A DNA stretch of 64,000 bases. Origin: Pleodorina starrii (lineage: Eukaryota > Chlorophyta > Chlorophyceae > Chlamydomonadales > Volvocaceae). Each line of letters opens with the position of its first letter. The first letter of the stretch is position 1. The translations under genes and the position numbers were made by a program. The stretch covers positions 414,402 to 478,401 of the forward strand of contig BRXU01000050.1 in assembly GCA_030267565.1 (NCBI GenBank), read 5' to 3'. This document shows, piece by piece, positions 21,589-31,782 of this stretch. The notes under the pieces were generated by a model. The model was not told the DNA's origin and did no database searches. It saw only the letters and a list, made by a program, of their open reading frames with translations.

Positions 21589-22961
21589 GCCCCTAGCGTT
21601 GTGAACTAAGGATGCCGGCATCCCCGGCGGGAGTCGGATGGCCGGAAGTGTGGTGTCACGGAATAGACACTCCATGTTTATAATAATTACAGTTCTCTTA
21701 TGACAGAGTTGCCAATATGATCGCCTATATTGTGCCCAAAAACCCAGCTTAATGCCGTGTAGCGCTGCAAGTTTGGACAGAGCAGGACAGCGCTGCAAGT
21801 CTGCACAACGTGAGTCTATGGATCTATCTCTGCACGCAGTCGCTTGTATATAGCAGCCAAGCGACCAGGCTACAGCACAATCAACCCGCTGTCTTGATTG
21901 GCGATTGCTCAGTTCGAATAGACAGTCGCCCTTGGATAGATGCATGGTTCCGCCTTTCCTCATGCGGGTTGACGTGTCCGCTTACCTGATTTGCCGCCGA
22001 GGCTTTTGGATAAGGAGTAACACCATTCCCTCACGTAGACACGTGACATGGTAGGGTTATCAGATAACCGAGTCCGACCCCCGTGGGTACCCTCAGGCCG
22101 TATTTCCTGTGTCAGACAGGGCTGGTGTCAGACAACCAGCCAGCCTGCGTCGCTGCGTGCGTGAAGCGTGATGTCGGCAAATGCTCCATGTGGCGGTCCT
22201 AAACCAGCTGAAATTGCTCCCTATATTTCTTCTATTGAATGGCTTACTGGCATGCTTCAGTGGGCGTCAACAAATTTGGGGAAGCCGCTGCGTTGACCGC
22301 TGGCAATTGCGCTCGTTAACATTCCAATATATTTTTGTGCATTCAATATTATGGAACATGATCTAAATTGCGTGTGAGCTCGCGCAGCAAGGAAGTCGGC
22401 CTCCGCGAGCATCTTCGCGAGCTCACTCGGTCTGAGGGCTTCGTTCATAACTCCGCGCTGAACTACACCACTATCCAAAATCATTATTATATGGACAATC
22501 ATTCTGCCTCAAAAGTAGAGATTTGAAACGTGTTCGCGACGTTCATGGGTTCGGCGCGACGGCGCCAACCAATACGAAATTCAGGGTCGTGCAACAGTAC
22601 GCGGCGGCGGGGTTGGGGTTGGGAAGGCCGGACCGTACGGGTTCCAGCCACCAGGGACCGATCCAAGTCATGGCTGTCGAGATCCGCTGTAAAGCAAGAG
22701 CTGCTGAAGAGCTCCTGCCCCATTTGGTCTCCCGCGCAAGTAGATAGATATAGATAGACGACATGGCCCTTAACTTAGTATCGTCCGCCTACCTAACGCT
22801 CCCCATGTGCCTAGGATGCGGGGTGGGAATACCGGCAATGAGTGGACAGAAGCCAACCTGTTCAGCTGGACGTACATCCCGCGCGCGCCGCCTTTCGGCT
22901 ACATCCCAACGTGGCGGGGGTCCCTCTCGGGCAGGGCCGAAGCCCCACCAGCAGCTGACTC

Positions 22962-22980
22962 GGTTCGATTGCATCGAACC
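22962..22980. repeat. Short perfect palindrome
   Basis: ggttcgat, 3-nt spacer, atcgaacc. It lies at the left edge of a cluster of dispersed-repeat fragments. Confidence 0.75.
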
Positions 22981-23070
22981 TCTCGCGGTGAAACTGCCCG
23001 AAACCACGTTGTCAGAGCCCCATAGGCGCTCTCGCGTAGGCAGAGGGCATCCAGCGGTTCGACCCAAGGC

Positions 23071-23174
23071 CCTAGCACTCAACTCCACCCGTACGGATTG
23101 AACGGGGCCCCGCCCTTTCCAGCCAGAAATGTTCTCCGGCTTCAAGGAAGCCGACAACCCTTGTCCCCTAGGAA
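23071..23174 (+). repeat. Dispersed repeat, copy 1
   Basis: Begins cctagcactcaact and is clearly similar to 24664-24755. The two share the segments cacccgtacggatt and ggccccgcccttt, and an aaggaagccgaca block; copy 1 carries a short extra segment (cagccagaaatgtt). The parent element was not recognised. Confidence 0.75.
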
Positions 23175-23231
23175 GTGCCTGAGAGTTAGGGCGCTGAAAT
23201 TGTGATCGTAGGTTCGATCCCGGCTTTCGCA
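23171..23231 (+). repeat. tRNA-like segment (possible SINE or tRNA relic)
   Basis: A perfect B-box ggttcgatcc (23211-23220) follows an A-box/D-arm-like tgcctgagagttagg (23175-23189) at tRNA-like spacing. A gggcgctg...gtgatc stretch between them resembles a tRNA body. The T-stem and acceptor stem do not pair properly, so it is not called as a tRNA gene. It abuts the dispersed repeat at 23071-23174, which would fit a tRNA-headed composite repeat. Confidence 0.4.
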
Positions 23232-24407
23232 GGGGGCTGGGTGACCGAGCGCGATGGGGGCCCTGCGTGGTATGGGGCTCTTTGGCCATGCCCCTGACCC
23301 CTGCATTGGTAGAATTCAGCACGGGTGAATGATCGATCAAGAATGACGTGTGTGGCACATCTGGGAAGAATGCGGGCGTGTACCTAGATAGATGTGATCC
23401 GAGTGAGACGGAGCCCAGACACGGAGTGGTGGAAAAAGCAATACATACAAGTAAAAAATGCCTTCGCTGCTCTGTACCCGCCGACGGAAGAGGCATCAGT
23501 CTGTTCCCTTGACGCACGCTAGGGCAGTCCAGCGCAAACTTTCCTTTTCCTTCTCCTTTTTGGGCGGGGCCCCAGCGCGAAGCGCCCAGGGGGGCCCCGC
23601 CCTGTAGGATTGCCCATGTCCGTGCCCGCACTGTCTGATGTCTGTAAAAAGGCAAGTGTGGACTTTCGGCCAACGGAAAGTCTGCAGAAGTAAAAGATTA
23701 CATTCTTTATTGCACGGTAAATTTATTATTGGAACCCAACCTCGTATGAGTAAAAACCAGTTTGGCAGTCTCCATGGACCGAGGCCGAGGTCAAACCAAC
23801 ACCTCTCGGCCTATAATTAATTCCAGAAGATTCATCGTTCCTTAAGGTGGGATTCTGACATGACGGCGTGAAATGAATCTTCGTTTCGGCAAGCAACCAA
23901 CTATGTGTGCATTGCGAACATTCTTCCCGCGAGCCGCGACCACACCACAGCAGCTCTGCTAGCCGGTCCGATCGTCTTGACGCATATTGCTATTACAAAG
24001 GTTGCAAGGTGCAAACCATGAGGGGCAAAATGCTGGTTGTTGGACGCCAAGCCGCCGATGCACGCACGATGCAGCGGTCTTCTGCGGGCCGCCCAACAAG
24101 TCCAGTCAGCAACCAAGGGGATGGACTTCTACATTCCCTGTCCTAATGTTAAAGCAGTCAAGCCTCCTCTAGGGCGAATACCTCAGTAGCGAAGCCTGTG
24201 CACTCTCGTCGGCAACTGCACGTCGTCGCAACCCTCGCAAACAGTTCCGCTGTCCTTCTATCTATTGGCAAGTCAGCCTGCGTGATGTGTAAATGATACA
24301 CTCCATGTCTACTGTCAAGTAACTTCAGCCAATGCGCTGGCCGGAAGAGTTGCACAGTGCCGAGACGGCGCGCGATGCTAAACATGGGTCGGATTGCTGA
24401 AGCCGCA

Positions 24408-24480
24408 GGCATTTCAGGTATAAAGCTCTGGCTGCCTATCAGCAGGAATGTCGACACTCTCACAGTTGACGCCCTCGCCG
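24408..24480 (+). repeat. 73-bp direct repeat, copy 1
   Basis: Similar to 24590-24662. Both contain aaagctctggctg, then tatcagcaggaatgtcgac, and end in acgccctcgccg. The two copies are 182 bp apart. Confidence 0.8.
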
Positions 24481-24589
24481 CTCGCTTTGGAAATGCCGTA
24501 TTTCGGTCGATGCGCACATGCGCTCATGCACCCGGCGGGATGGCGCGCTTCGCGCGGCGCCGGCAGGCCTTGCTAACGACTCGGCTAGC

Positions 24590-24662
24590 AGGCATTTCGG
24601 GAAAAAGCTCTGGCTGTCTATCAGCAGGAATGTCGACACTCTCACACTTCACGCCCTCGCCG
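24590..24662 (+). repeat. 73-bp direct repeat, copy 2
   Basis: Partner of 24408-24480 with a few substitutions. It runs directly into the second copy of the dispersed repeat at 24664. Confidence 0.8.
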
Positions 24663-24663
24663 C

Positions 24664-24755
24664 CCTAGCACTCAACTTCACCCGTACGGATTTAGTGGGG
24701 CCCCGCCCTTTTTCCGGCTTTAAGGAAGCCGACACCAACCCCTTGTCCTTAGAAG
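24664..24755 (+). repeat. Dispersed repeat, copy 2
   Basis: Partner of 23071-23174, same orientation, about 1.6 kb apart. Confidence 0.75.
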
Positions 24756-24991
24756 CGACGTTCAGCCTTATCGCTGCGTACCAGTTCGGCGAGCCATCCA
24801 TGCGTTCCAGTCCGGCCTGACGGAGCGAGATGGATAGTAGTATAGTGCATGTCGGGAACGACATCAGTGCCCCGGAACTGCACAACGGGTCGGTCAATGC
24901 TGCTCCACAGTTATAAGAAAGCTGTTCATGTACACAATTTCTTCCGCGAAACCACATCGAGAGCGCCTGCATTAACCGTCTTCTTAGAGTT

Positions 24992-25125
24992 ACTGCTTAA
25001 ACGACACTCCTCCCAACCGTACATTGACTAACGTGGTCGGGCGACACCGTCTGGGGCACGATTTTATCGCCAGCCCACTGGTTTGGTTGTCCTTTGATAC
25101 CAGCACCAGTCGCCAGCTATCACGC
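24992..25125 (+). repeat. Split direct repeat A1 (left end of Kangaroo element)
   Basis: 134 bp, starting actgcttaaacgac and ending cagctatcacgc; matches A2 along its length. The recombinase start codon (25142) is 16 bp beyond its end, so A1 probably holds recombinase 5' sequence or promoter. Confidence 0.9.
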
Positions 25126-25141
25126 TGCCCCTTCGGCTGAA

Positions 25142-26698
25142 ATGAGTCTTCTGTACGGCGGCGGTTTGCCCGTGTCTCAAGAGCAGGTAAGAAAACCTCC
25201 TGCGCCGCCCTTGAATCAGAGATGGGCGGAGATGCCATTTGCAACTGTGTCTCCTGACCTGTGCTCTGATCTCCTTTAAACCTCCTATCTTTAACACTCA
25301 GGTTTGGGCGACTCTCACCAGCCCGGTTGCGAGTTCCATGATCGCGCCACCAGTGCTCGGAGTTGGGCTGCCTCTGCCCCCGTCGGCCGCCGGTTCGGTG
25401 AGTGCCTCCCAGGCTTCTGAGGGCTGCCCAAACGCGGTCAATCCGCTCCTTCCTGTACGCCTTACCCATGACCGTCTACTCGCCTTGTGTTTTGCTCCCC
25501 ACAGGCATCCCCGCCTACGTTAGCGGGGTTGCGCCTGGCCGACTCCGCTCACCCGCAGGAGGGGCTCGTGGTGCCCGCCCCTCCCCAGCACCTGCAGTCC
25601 TACATGGTCGAAGGCCTGGCCTCCGTGCGCGGAGTCCAGGCCTGCGCCTACGCTGCCAGCACCCGCGAGAAGATGGAGCGCGCGCTGCAGAACTTCAGTC
25701 TCTGGCTGCGGCAGTGGGGCGGTGGCCGCCAGCTGATGGACTGCACCCCCGAGCAGGTGCTGGTGTACATGGAGCAGCACTGGACTTCCGCCCATCGGGG
25801 TCGCAACTCCACCGGCCGGCCCAGCCCCAGTGCCATCCTTTCCGAGCTGTCGTTCCTGTCGACCCAGTTCGATCTCCTGGGTCGCCGCGGCGTGTACGAT
25901 CCCCAGACGGGGGCGGGCAACCCCTGCCTCTCCAGCGACGTCACCATTTACCGCCGCGGGTACCAGCGGCAGTCGGGCAATGCGGGCTACCAGGAACGCT
26001 CTGCCGTGCCGCTGACCCTGGCCAAGTACCGCCGGCTGGTGGTGTACCTCTACATCAGCGCCGGGGCCGCCGACGGGCTCGCGCGGTTGGTGCTGTTGCG
26101 CGACCTGCTGTGCTTCATGTACATGTGGCTGACCACCACCCGGGGCCATGACTGCGGGCGCCTTTCCCTTGGGGACTTCCGCGACCCGAGGGACGTGGGG
26201 CGGCCGTACGGCGGCTTCCCCTTGGCGTTGCTGCAGCCGTGGGAGGCGTACCCGGCGGGGTTCCACCTGGTCGTCTCCCAGCTCGGTACCAAGACGTACC
26301 AAGGGCGGCGGGCCCCACCCGTGCGCCTGGCCCCCGTTGAGGAGATGGGCTTCTGCTTCGTGCGGACGCTGGCACAGTACCTGGGCTTCTGTCGGCGGGG
26401 CGGGTGGCCCGTGCAGGGCTACCTGTTCCGCCCCTTGGAGCCCAACCAGTCGGGCTTCTCCGAGCGGCCGCTTGGGAGTGCGGCTCTGTCCGCCCGGCTG
26501 CGGCTCCACCTGCAGGGCGCCGGCCTGTACGAGGGGGAGACCTGCCACAGCTTCCGTCGCGGGGCGCTGCAGCACGCGCGCTCGGTGGGCGTGCCCACGG
26601 CCGGCCTCCTGGAGCTCGGACAGATGCGGTCGCTCGGCACGCTTCAGCGGTACCTGGACCCGTCGCGGCACTTGACGTCCGGATCCGTTTCCAAGTGA
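25142..26698 (+). CDS. Tyrosine recombinase (integrase) of the Kangaroo element, three exons
   Basis: Proposed exons 25142-25186, 25302-25397 and 25505-26698 (444 aa), with introns 25187-25301 (GTAAGA...CAG) and 25398-25504 (GTGAGT...CACAG). Both introns are phase 0 and the joined frame is open from ATG to TGA. The product is a lambda-integrase-fold enzyme that integrates the circular DNA form. Catalytic residues are visible: box I Arg about 260 (TTTRGHDCGRL), box II HSFR with His about 395 and Arg about 398, and nucleophile Tyr about 430 (LQRYLDP). The N-terminal half carries an SAM-like core-binding region from about residue 80 (SVRGVQACAYAASTREKM). The gene runs antisense to gag-RT, so its introns would survive in the genomic RNA. 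An unspliced start further downstream is the alternative. Confidence 0.85.
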
Positions 26699-26809
26699 TA
26701 CGGGCGTTGGATTGCTGTTTCCGTTGTTATGCGGCTAACCATCCCCGGTGACGCCTCGTGGCCGTGCCGTGTATTTCCTCTGATTGCGTCTGTTGGGTGG
26801 GTGGGTGGC

Positions 26810-27014
26810 GATTGTTGACGGCGTTGAACCGAGGGATACCTTCGGTCTCCCTTGCTGGATGTATTCTGTAATTGTAGCAGTTGAGAGAGAAGGGGTCTAT
26901 TGCGGTGTCGAGCTTACAACCTTGCCTCCGATGCTCTCCCTTTCGCGCCCTTTCCGTACGCCGTACTTGCATCATCCCTTAACTATCCAACGGTGGGCCG
27001 AGCATTTCTGTAAT
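26810..27014 (+). repeat. Split direct repeat B1
   Basis: 205 bp, beginning gattgttgacggcgttgaac and ending gagcatttctgtaat. Matches B2 at 36137-36341. It is 111 bp beyond the recombinase stop and may supply its 3' processing signal (tgtaat at its end). Confidence 0.92.
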
Positions 27015-27018
27015 GTTC

Positions 27019-27152
27019 ACTGCTTAAACGACACTCCTCCCAACCGTACATTGACTAACGTGGTCGGGCGACACCGTCTGGGGCACGATTTTATCGCCAG
27101 CCCACTGGTTTGGTTGTCCTTTGATACCAGCACCAGTCGCCAGCTATCACGC
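27019..27152 (+). repeat. Split direct repeat A2
   Basis: Matches A1; separated from B1 by only 4 bp (gttc). The B1-gttc-A2 block should represent the joined ends of a circular intermediate, as known for PAT-type elements. Confidence 0.92.
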
Positions 27153-28334
27153 CACACCATACCGCGCCCACGCGGCCCCTTCCAACCCTTCGCCCCGGTG
27201 TTACCCTTGCCCCGCCCCCACTTCTCTCTTCTTCCCCCCGCCCCCGCTCCACCCCCCCCCCCCACTCTCCGATCCCCCCCCATCCCAACAGCGCCCGGGG
27301 CCCCCAGGCTGGTTAGGGGGGGGCCCCCAGGAGGCGCCCCAGCCCCTTGCTGATGGCCCGCTCCCATTTGCCCGTCAGCGTCTCGCCTCCTCCCCACCCC
27401 CACACCGCCGCACCCTGCTCATCCTTCCGCTCGCCCCACACCTCCCAGCCCCCCTTGCCCGGCCGGTACCATAGCTCGGCCTCCTCGGTCCCCCAGGACG
27501 CCACTGGTCCGAAGTAGGCCGAAGCTGAAAACTCTCCACCCGGTACACCACGAGGCCGTCGTCCGGCCCGTGCTCCCACGCCCGGATGCGGACCCATCGC
27601 GCGGAACCAAACGCGGCCGTCTGCAGCTGGTAGCTGTCCCGGGTCTCCCTGCCCGCGGTGCCCCTCTCCTCCACCTGTTGGGTGTTCGCGAATCGTTCGG
27701 GGGTGTCACATCGGACTTGAGCCGTGGTACAGGCACTGCGGGCGGGTTTATCCGAGTCCCTGGGCCTTCGCCGTGCCCCGTTCCTCCATCCCCTGCTCCT
27801 GCAGGCCTACCCGCCCCAACGGCTCTGGGCTCTGGGCTGCGGGTTCCGCCTACGTCTCGTGCCTGCGGGGCAAGGTGACCTCCACCCCTTTCGCCACCGG
27901 CCGCCTTCCCCCTACCATTGCCCGCAGGTCCCCATCTCGCGTCCCCACGCCTACGACCCCTCGCCGGCCCGCCTTGCCCCTTCTGTTTCGGGGTCCCGAA
28001 GGGCGCCACCGTCTCCTTGATGGCCTGCTTCCCTTTCTGACCCACGCCTCGCCCCCCCCCCCCGGGTGCCCCTCCCCTGTACCGCCCGGTCCGGCTCCCC
28101 TCGCCCCCGTCCCCTCCCCGCCGGTGTCACCGTCTGACCTCCCTGGCCCCCTCTACCAGAAGCCGCCCCTTCCTTCCCCACGCTGTCCCGTACCTCGTTT
28201 CGCCCGGGTGGCCCCCCCCCCGGGCGGCCCTGCCTGACGGCGCCCACGCGCCCCCCCCCCTGCCTCCGCGACTCCCTTGGGGACCCCGCCCGCTTCCTCC
28301 CACCGTTTGGGTCGTCCCGCCATCTTCGAAACGT
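27153..28334. other. C-rich interior of the Kangaroo element
   Basis: Extreme C-runs on the + strand. The only plausible coding signal is the broken - strand ORF at 27313-27674. The rest gives shadow ORFs only. Confidence 0.5.
27313..27674 (-). pseudogene. Broken ORF in Kangaroo interior (two overlapping frames)
   Basis: Two - strand frames overlap near 27500-27560, and each reads as protein-like on one side. Upstream is RIRAWEHGPDDGLVVYRVES; downstream is AYFGPVASWGTEEAELWYRP. Trp/Tyr/Glu-rich sequence is not expected by chance in this DNA. The simplest reading is one coding region with a small indel or an unrecognised intron. It may continue the ORF at 28335-28826, which has similar composition and an EWEEGIIVRG segment loosely like the AWEHGPDDGLVVYR segment here. 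Function unknown. Confidence 0.3.
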
Positions 28335-28826
28335 TCACACCGGGCTGGCGCCGCGGTACAGGACCCGCGGGCTGGCTTCCCTGAGGGCCGGGCCTCTCAC
28401 GATGATGCCTTCCTCCCATTCTCGCTCCTGGGTGCACCCACACTCCAGCAGTTCCGGGGCCGCGAATCCCGTCCACGGCACGTACATGCGGAGCAAAGTG
28501 ACCTCTGCCCCGCCCTCGCCCGCCTCCGTCTCGCCCCTCATGGCCTGAAGGTAGCCATCCCACGTCACCCACGCCCACGACACCCCTTCCTGCTGCAACC
28601 GATCCACAACGATGCCGTTCCCGTACTCGCACCACTGCCGGGTGCCCCGGGGAATCGGCAGGCAGAACCACACCCCCGTATGCCCCCGCATGAGCTCCAG
28701 CGCGCGCCCGGCCTGCCTCGGCCAGTCCCACGTTGGCGACCCCGGGGTGGAGACGCTCTCCGGCGGCGACACGAAACCCCCGCCCTGTGCGGGGCTTCCT
28801 GGCGGCGTCGTGTCGTTCCGCTCCAT
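28335..28826 (-). CDS. Accessory ORF of the Kangaroo element (163 aa, unknown)
   Basis: ATG at 28826, TGA at 28335-28337, starting 196 bp after the RT stop and on the same strand. The central part is rich in Trp, Tyr, Cys, Glu and Val (for example GVWFCLPIPRGTRQWCEYG and WAWVTWDGYLQAM). That argues for selection on protein, since random translation here gives Arg/Gly/Pro/Ala. No signal peptide or membrane helix is obvious and I recognise no family. It may be a fourth product of the element or a captured host fragment. A spliced connection to 27313-27674 is possible. Confidence 0.5.
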   Translation of the reverse strand: MERNDTTPPGSPAQGGGFVSPPESVSTPGSPTWDWPRQAGRALELMRGHTGVWFCLPIPRGTRQWCEYGNGIVVDRLQQEGVSWAWVTWDGYLQAMRGETEAGEGGAEVTLLRMYVPWTGFAAPELLECGCTQEREWEEGIIVRGPALREASPRVLYRGASPV

Positions 28827-29021
28827 GGCCCCCGCGCCAGCCACGCCCCACAGCAGGAGTGCTACCAGCAGCCCCCGTCCGGCCCCCTGCGGGTTGGGTG
28901 TTGGGCGCGTGTTGGACTCGATCTGCTCCGTAGGCCGGCAGTCATATTGCCGTTGGGGTTGGGGCCCGCCCCTCCTCCGGGGCCAGGACTACTATACCTA
29001 TTCCCCTCCTTCCCCCTCACC

Positions 29022-31628
29022 TTACTCCCAGCTGATATACATCGCCTGTATGCGGTAGCGCGGCGCCCGCGGGGCCCTGCCCCCGGCGTTCGGCACTTGC
29101 GGCCCCGGGATGCACAAGTCCTCCCGGTGCGGCAGTACCCAGGCGGCGCGGATGGGCAGGTTCTTCAGGGCCGCCACCCACCAACGGGGCCACACGGGCG
29201 CAATCAGCAGGCAGTCCGGCCTTTCCTCTCGGATCTTGGCGATCACCCTTCCCATCTGGTCGAACGGCGGGTTAATGTACAGCAGCGGCCTCGACCCCGC
29301 TCCCCCGGTCCCGGGCTCTCCCGGGCTCCCCAGCCTCCCCCAGTCCTGCACGAAGGCGTCCACCCCCAAGGTACCGGGGCACCAGTAGCGGGAGTAGAAG
29401 GCGCCGGGCACCTTGGTGCAGTAAGAATCCGCGAAGACATCCAGGCTGGGCCGTCGGTCGGTCAGGGAGCCCAGTCGCTGCAGCAGGTCCAGATACACCT
29501 GCTGATTCAGAGCCCACTGGGAGCCGTCCTCGTATTTGCTCAGCTCGTCGGCCAGCCGCTGGTTCTGCTCCGTGCGCGGAAACCAGACCACCTCCACCTC
29601 CGTGTCCTGCTCCGCGCACAGGCGGTAGATTTCGGCCACCAGGTCCAGGCAGTCCCCCGCGCCTTTCATGCCCATGACACAGAAGGTCGCCGCCTGGCTG
29701 TCGGTCTGGTACTGCAGCCGGCGGCCCGCCAGCAGCTCTGGTGCCCGGTCCTGCAGCCAGCATATGGCGTGCCGGAGCGTCCCCAGCTCGCGGGCCGTGC
29801 TGCTGAAGGCGCCCGCCAGGAGCCGCCGCATCTCCTCGGGGGTGAACGGGGCCCGCATCGTCTCCGCCAATTGGCCATCCGGCAGGAAAGCCCCGTATGC
29901 CCTGTCCGAGGCGTCTCCCGCCAAACACAGCTGCACGCTGGACCCCTTGGCCCAGCTGGTGCGCCCGTTCTTCCGCCGCAGCAGCTCTAGGAAAAGGCGC
30001 ACCTGAGCCAGGGCCGTCGCCGGGTCCGGCAAGGCCTGGTCCCACGACCCCAGCCCGGCCATGGCCCGGGCCACCAAGCGGCTGTGCAGCGGGGCCAAGG
30101 CGACCGCTAGGGACATGGAGATCACTCGCCCCGCCAGCTGCGCGAGGTGCCGCATCGTGACCACCCCGCTGCGCTCCAGCTCCTCCACCTGGCCCTCCAG
30201 CTTCTGCACCTTGTCGGGCGGCACCTCGAAGGCCTGCCGGTCCGCGTGGACCAGGAAACCCAGGAACTTCACCGTCTGGCTGGGCACCAGCTGGCACTTG
30301 TTTAGGCTGAGGGTGAATCCCAGCGCCGCCATCAAAGTGACCACCGCCCGGCATTGGTATTTGGCCTCCTCCTTGGAGGGCGCGGCCCCCGACTGGTCGT
30401 CGATGAGCGAGGTCATGCGGACCCCCGCCTCTCGGACCGGCCGGAAAATCTCCTGCTTTACGGCGGTGTAGATCTGGCAAGCCGGCGCCAGCCCGAACGC
30501 CAGGTGGGGCCAGAAGTACGTCTGGCCTCCCCATTCCATGGCCAAGTACGTGTACATGCTGGGGTGGATCGGTAGCTGCCAGTACCCGGACTTGTCGTCT
30601 GTCACGTACATGAAGTCCTGGGGTGTGAGATACTCCGTGAGCTGCCGAAGCGTCTCGTATTTGAGGGGCCGGTGGCGCAGGAAAGCGTTGAGGTACATGG
30701 GGTTCACGCAGAAACGTTGTTTCTTCTCGTTCGTCACCACCCGGATCCCGTTGATCAGCGTGGGTGGCTCCTGGAAGTCCCATTTGCGTATGGCCCCTTG
30801 CCGCAGCATCTCCCCAATCTCCCGCGTCACGAAGTCCGCGTTCTCCTCCGCGCTGCGGTGGTTCGGGAAACGAACGCTGTGCGGGTGCGTGCCTGCCAGC
30901 AGCGCCTCTGGGTCGTGTTCGGGCGCCGCCCGCCGCAGCATCTGCCGTACTATCTCCAGTTTGCGGGCCCGCTGCGGGGCGTGCTGCTGCGTGGGCGCGT
31001 ACACCCCCACGAACTCGAACTTAATGCCCTCCGTTACCATGTGCAGGATGCGCTGCCGGGTGTTGCCTAACTCCCCTGGGCTGGTTACACGGAAGAACTC
31101 CTTCATAACCGGTGCGTGCCTCAGCAGTCGGCCCGCCCGGAAGACGACGCGGTCCTGGAAAAGTGCCGTGAGCTGCTGCTCGAACTGTTCGTCCGGGGTG
31201 TCGTCCCGTGCCTCTGGGGAGCCTAGCTTCTCGAGCATCCCCAGCGCCTCGTACAACTGGTCCAAGGCGACTGCCTCATCCGAATCGCTCAGCGGGGGGA
31301 GTGCGGGGTCGGACATGCTGGGCGGGTACTGCTTAAAATCTGGGGCGTTCGTCCTCAGGAGCCAGCCGTCGCCCTCCTTCCTTTCCAACAACGGGTCCTC
31401 GGTCGGATCCCACCCGTCCGCCGCCCATGCGCCGCCTTCCCTGCTCGCGTCCTCGTGCACCGACCCCACACCCCCCGCCTCGCCCCGTCGCTCTTCTGCC
31501 TCCCCCACCTGCGCAGCCAGCCGTCGGGGGTCCGCTCCGCTTAAGTTCCCTATCGCGCCGCGATCGTCGTGCCACCAGATCTCTCTGCCCCGTGCCCCTT
31601 CCCTTCCCCCACCACCTCTCTGCCCCAT
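29022..31628 (-). CDS. RT-RNase H-methyltransferase-like polyprotein of the Kangaroo element
   Basis: 868 aa from ATG 31628 (the open frame begins one codon earlier at a GTG). After an acidic N-terminal region come reverse transcriptase motifs: YVTDDKSGYWQLPIH with the first catalytic Asp (about 343), AFGLAPA, and SLIDDQSG, the catalytic IDD box (about 408). RNase H follows, with GDASD (about 570), SSTAREL, YQTDSQ and LADELS supplying the acidic residues. The C-terminal region has DVFADSYCTKVPGAFYSRYW and an INPPF motif (about 784), the methyltransferase-like domain found in DIRS-order elements. It would copy genomic RNA into DNA in the cytoplasm or nucleus. It lies 154 bp downstream of gag in another frame. 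No frameshift or missing key residue. Confidence 0.93.
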   Translation of the reverse strand: MGQRGGGGREGARGREIWWHDDRGAIGNLSGADPRRLAAQVGEAEERRGEAGGVGSVHEDASREGGAWAADGWDPTEDPLLERKEGDGWLLRTNAPDFKQYPPSMSDPALPPLSDSDEAVALDQLYEALGMLEKLGSPEARDDTPDEQFEQQLTALFQDRVVFRAGRLLRHAPVMKEFFRVTSPGELGNTRQRILHMVTEGIKFEFVGVYAPTQQHAPQRARKLEIVRQMLRRAAPEHDPEALLAGTHPHSVRFPNHRSAEENADFVTREIGEMLRQGAIRKWDFQEPPTLINGIRVVTNEKKQRFCVNPMYLNAFLRHRPLKYETLRQLTEYLTPQDFMYVTDDKSGYWQLPIHPSMYTYLAMEWGGQTYFWPHLAFGLAPACQIYTAVKQEIFRPVREAGVRMTSLIDDQSGAAPSKEEAKYQCRAVVTLMAALGFTLSLNKCQLVPSQTVKFLGFLVHADRQAFEVPPDKVQKLEGQVEELERSGVVTMRHLAQLAGRVISMSLAVALAPLHSRLVARAMAGLGSWDQALPDPATALAQVRLFLELLRRKNGRTSWAKGSSVQLCLAGDASDRAYGAFLPDGQLAETMRAPFTPEEMRRLLAGAFSSTARELGTLRHAICWLQDRAPELLAGRRLQYQTDSQAATFCVMGMKGAGDCLDLVAEIYRLCAEQDTEVEVVWFPRTEQNQRLADELSKYEDGSQWALNQQVYLDLLQRLGSLTDRRPSLDVFADSYCTKVPGAFYSRYWCPGTLGVDAFVQDWGRLGSPGEPGTGGAGSRPLLYINPPFDQMGRVIAKIREERPDCLLIAPVWPRWWVAALKNLPIRAAWVLPHREDLCIPGPQVPNAGGRAPRAPRYRIQAMYISWE

Positions 31629-31782
31629 CACCCTCTACGCCCTCTCCCCCCCCACACCTTTCCCGGGGTTTCGCCTGAAGCCCTGCCCTGCCGGCCAACC
31701 TTCGCTCCTTCCCCCTTCCGGTCCGGCTGTCTGTTCGCCTCCCGTTACTGTCCCAGCCCACCCTCATTCCCCCCCTGTCCAG

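Larger units (their letters stand above)
15864..22961. other. Long region without recognisable genes
   Basis: Many short overlapping ORFs on both strands, none with a motif I can name. Simple repeats present: (CAT)n near 16925, (TG)n near 18559 and 19611, (TTACG)4 at 19461-19480, and a (GCGGA)n run at 21551-21588. An 18-bp near-duplicate (agcgctgcaagtttggac / agcgctgcaagtctgcac) lies at 21762-21805. Introns or UTRs of unannotated genes may be included. Confidence 0.55.

Noticed and set aside
23171..23231. Functional tRNA gene
   Set aside because: The B box is perfect but the T-stem and acceptor stem do not pair and the anticodon arm is unclear; kept only as a tRNA-like segment.
22789..23673. 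294-aa ORF on the - strand
   Set aside because: It spans a patchwork of dispersed repeats and the tRNA-like segment; no motif and no consistent codon bias. Probably open by chance.
25520..26671. 383-aa - strand ORF opposite the recombinase
   Set aside because: Shadow of the recombinase frame, which carries the catalytic motifs.
28680..29990. 436-aa + strand ORF opposite the RT gene, and the 503-aa ORF at 29272-30783 on the - strand
   Set aside because: Both overlap the well-supported RT-RNaseH frame and are Arg/Pro/Gly-rich shadows.
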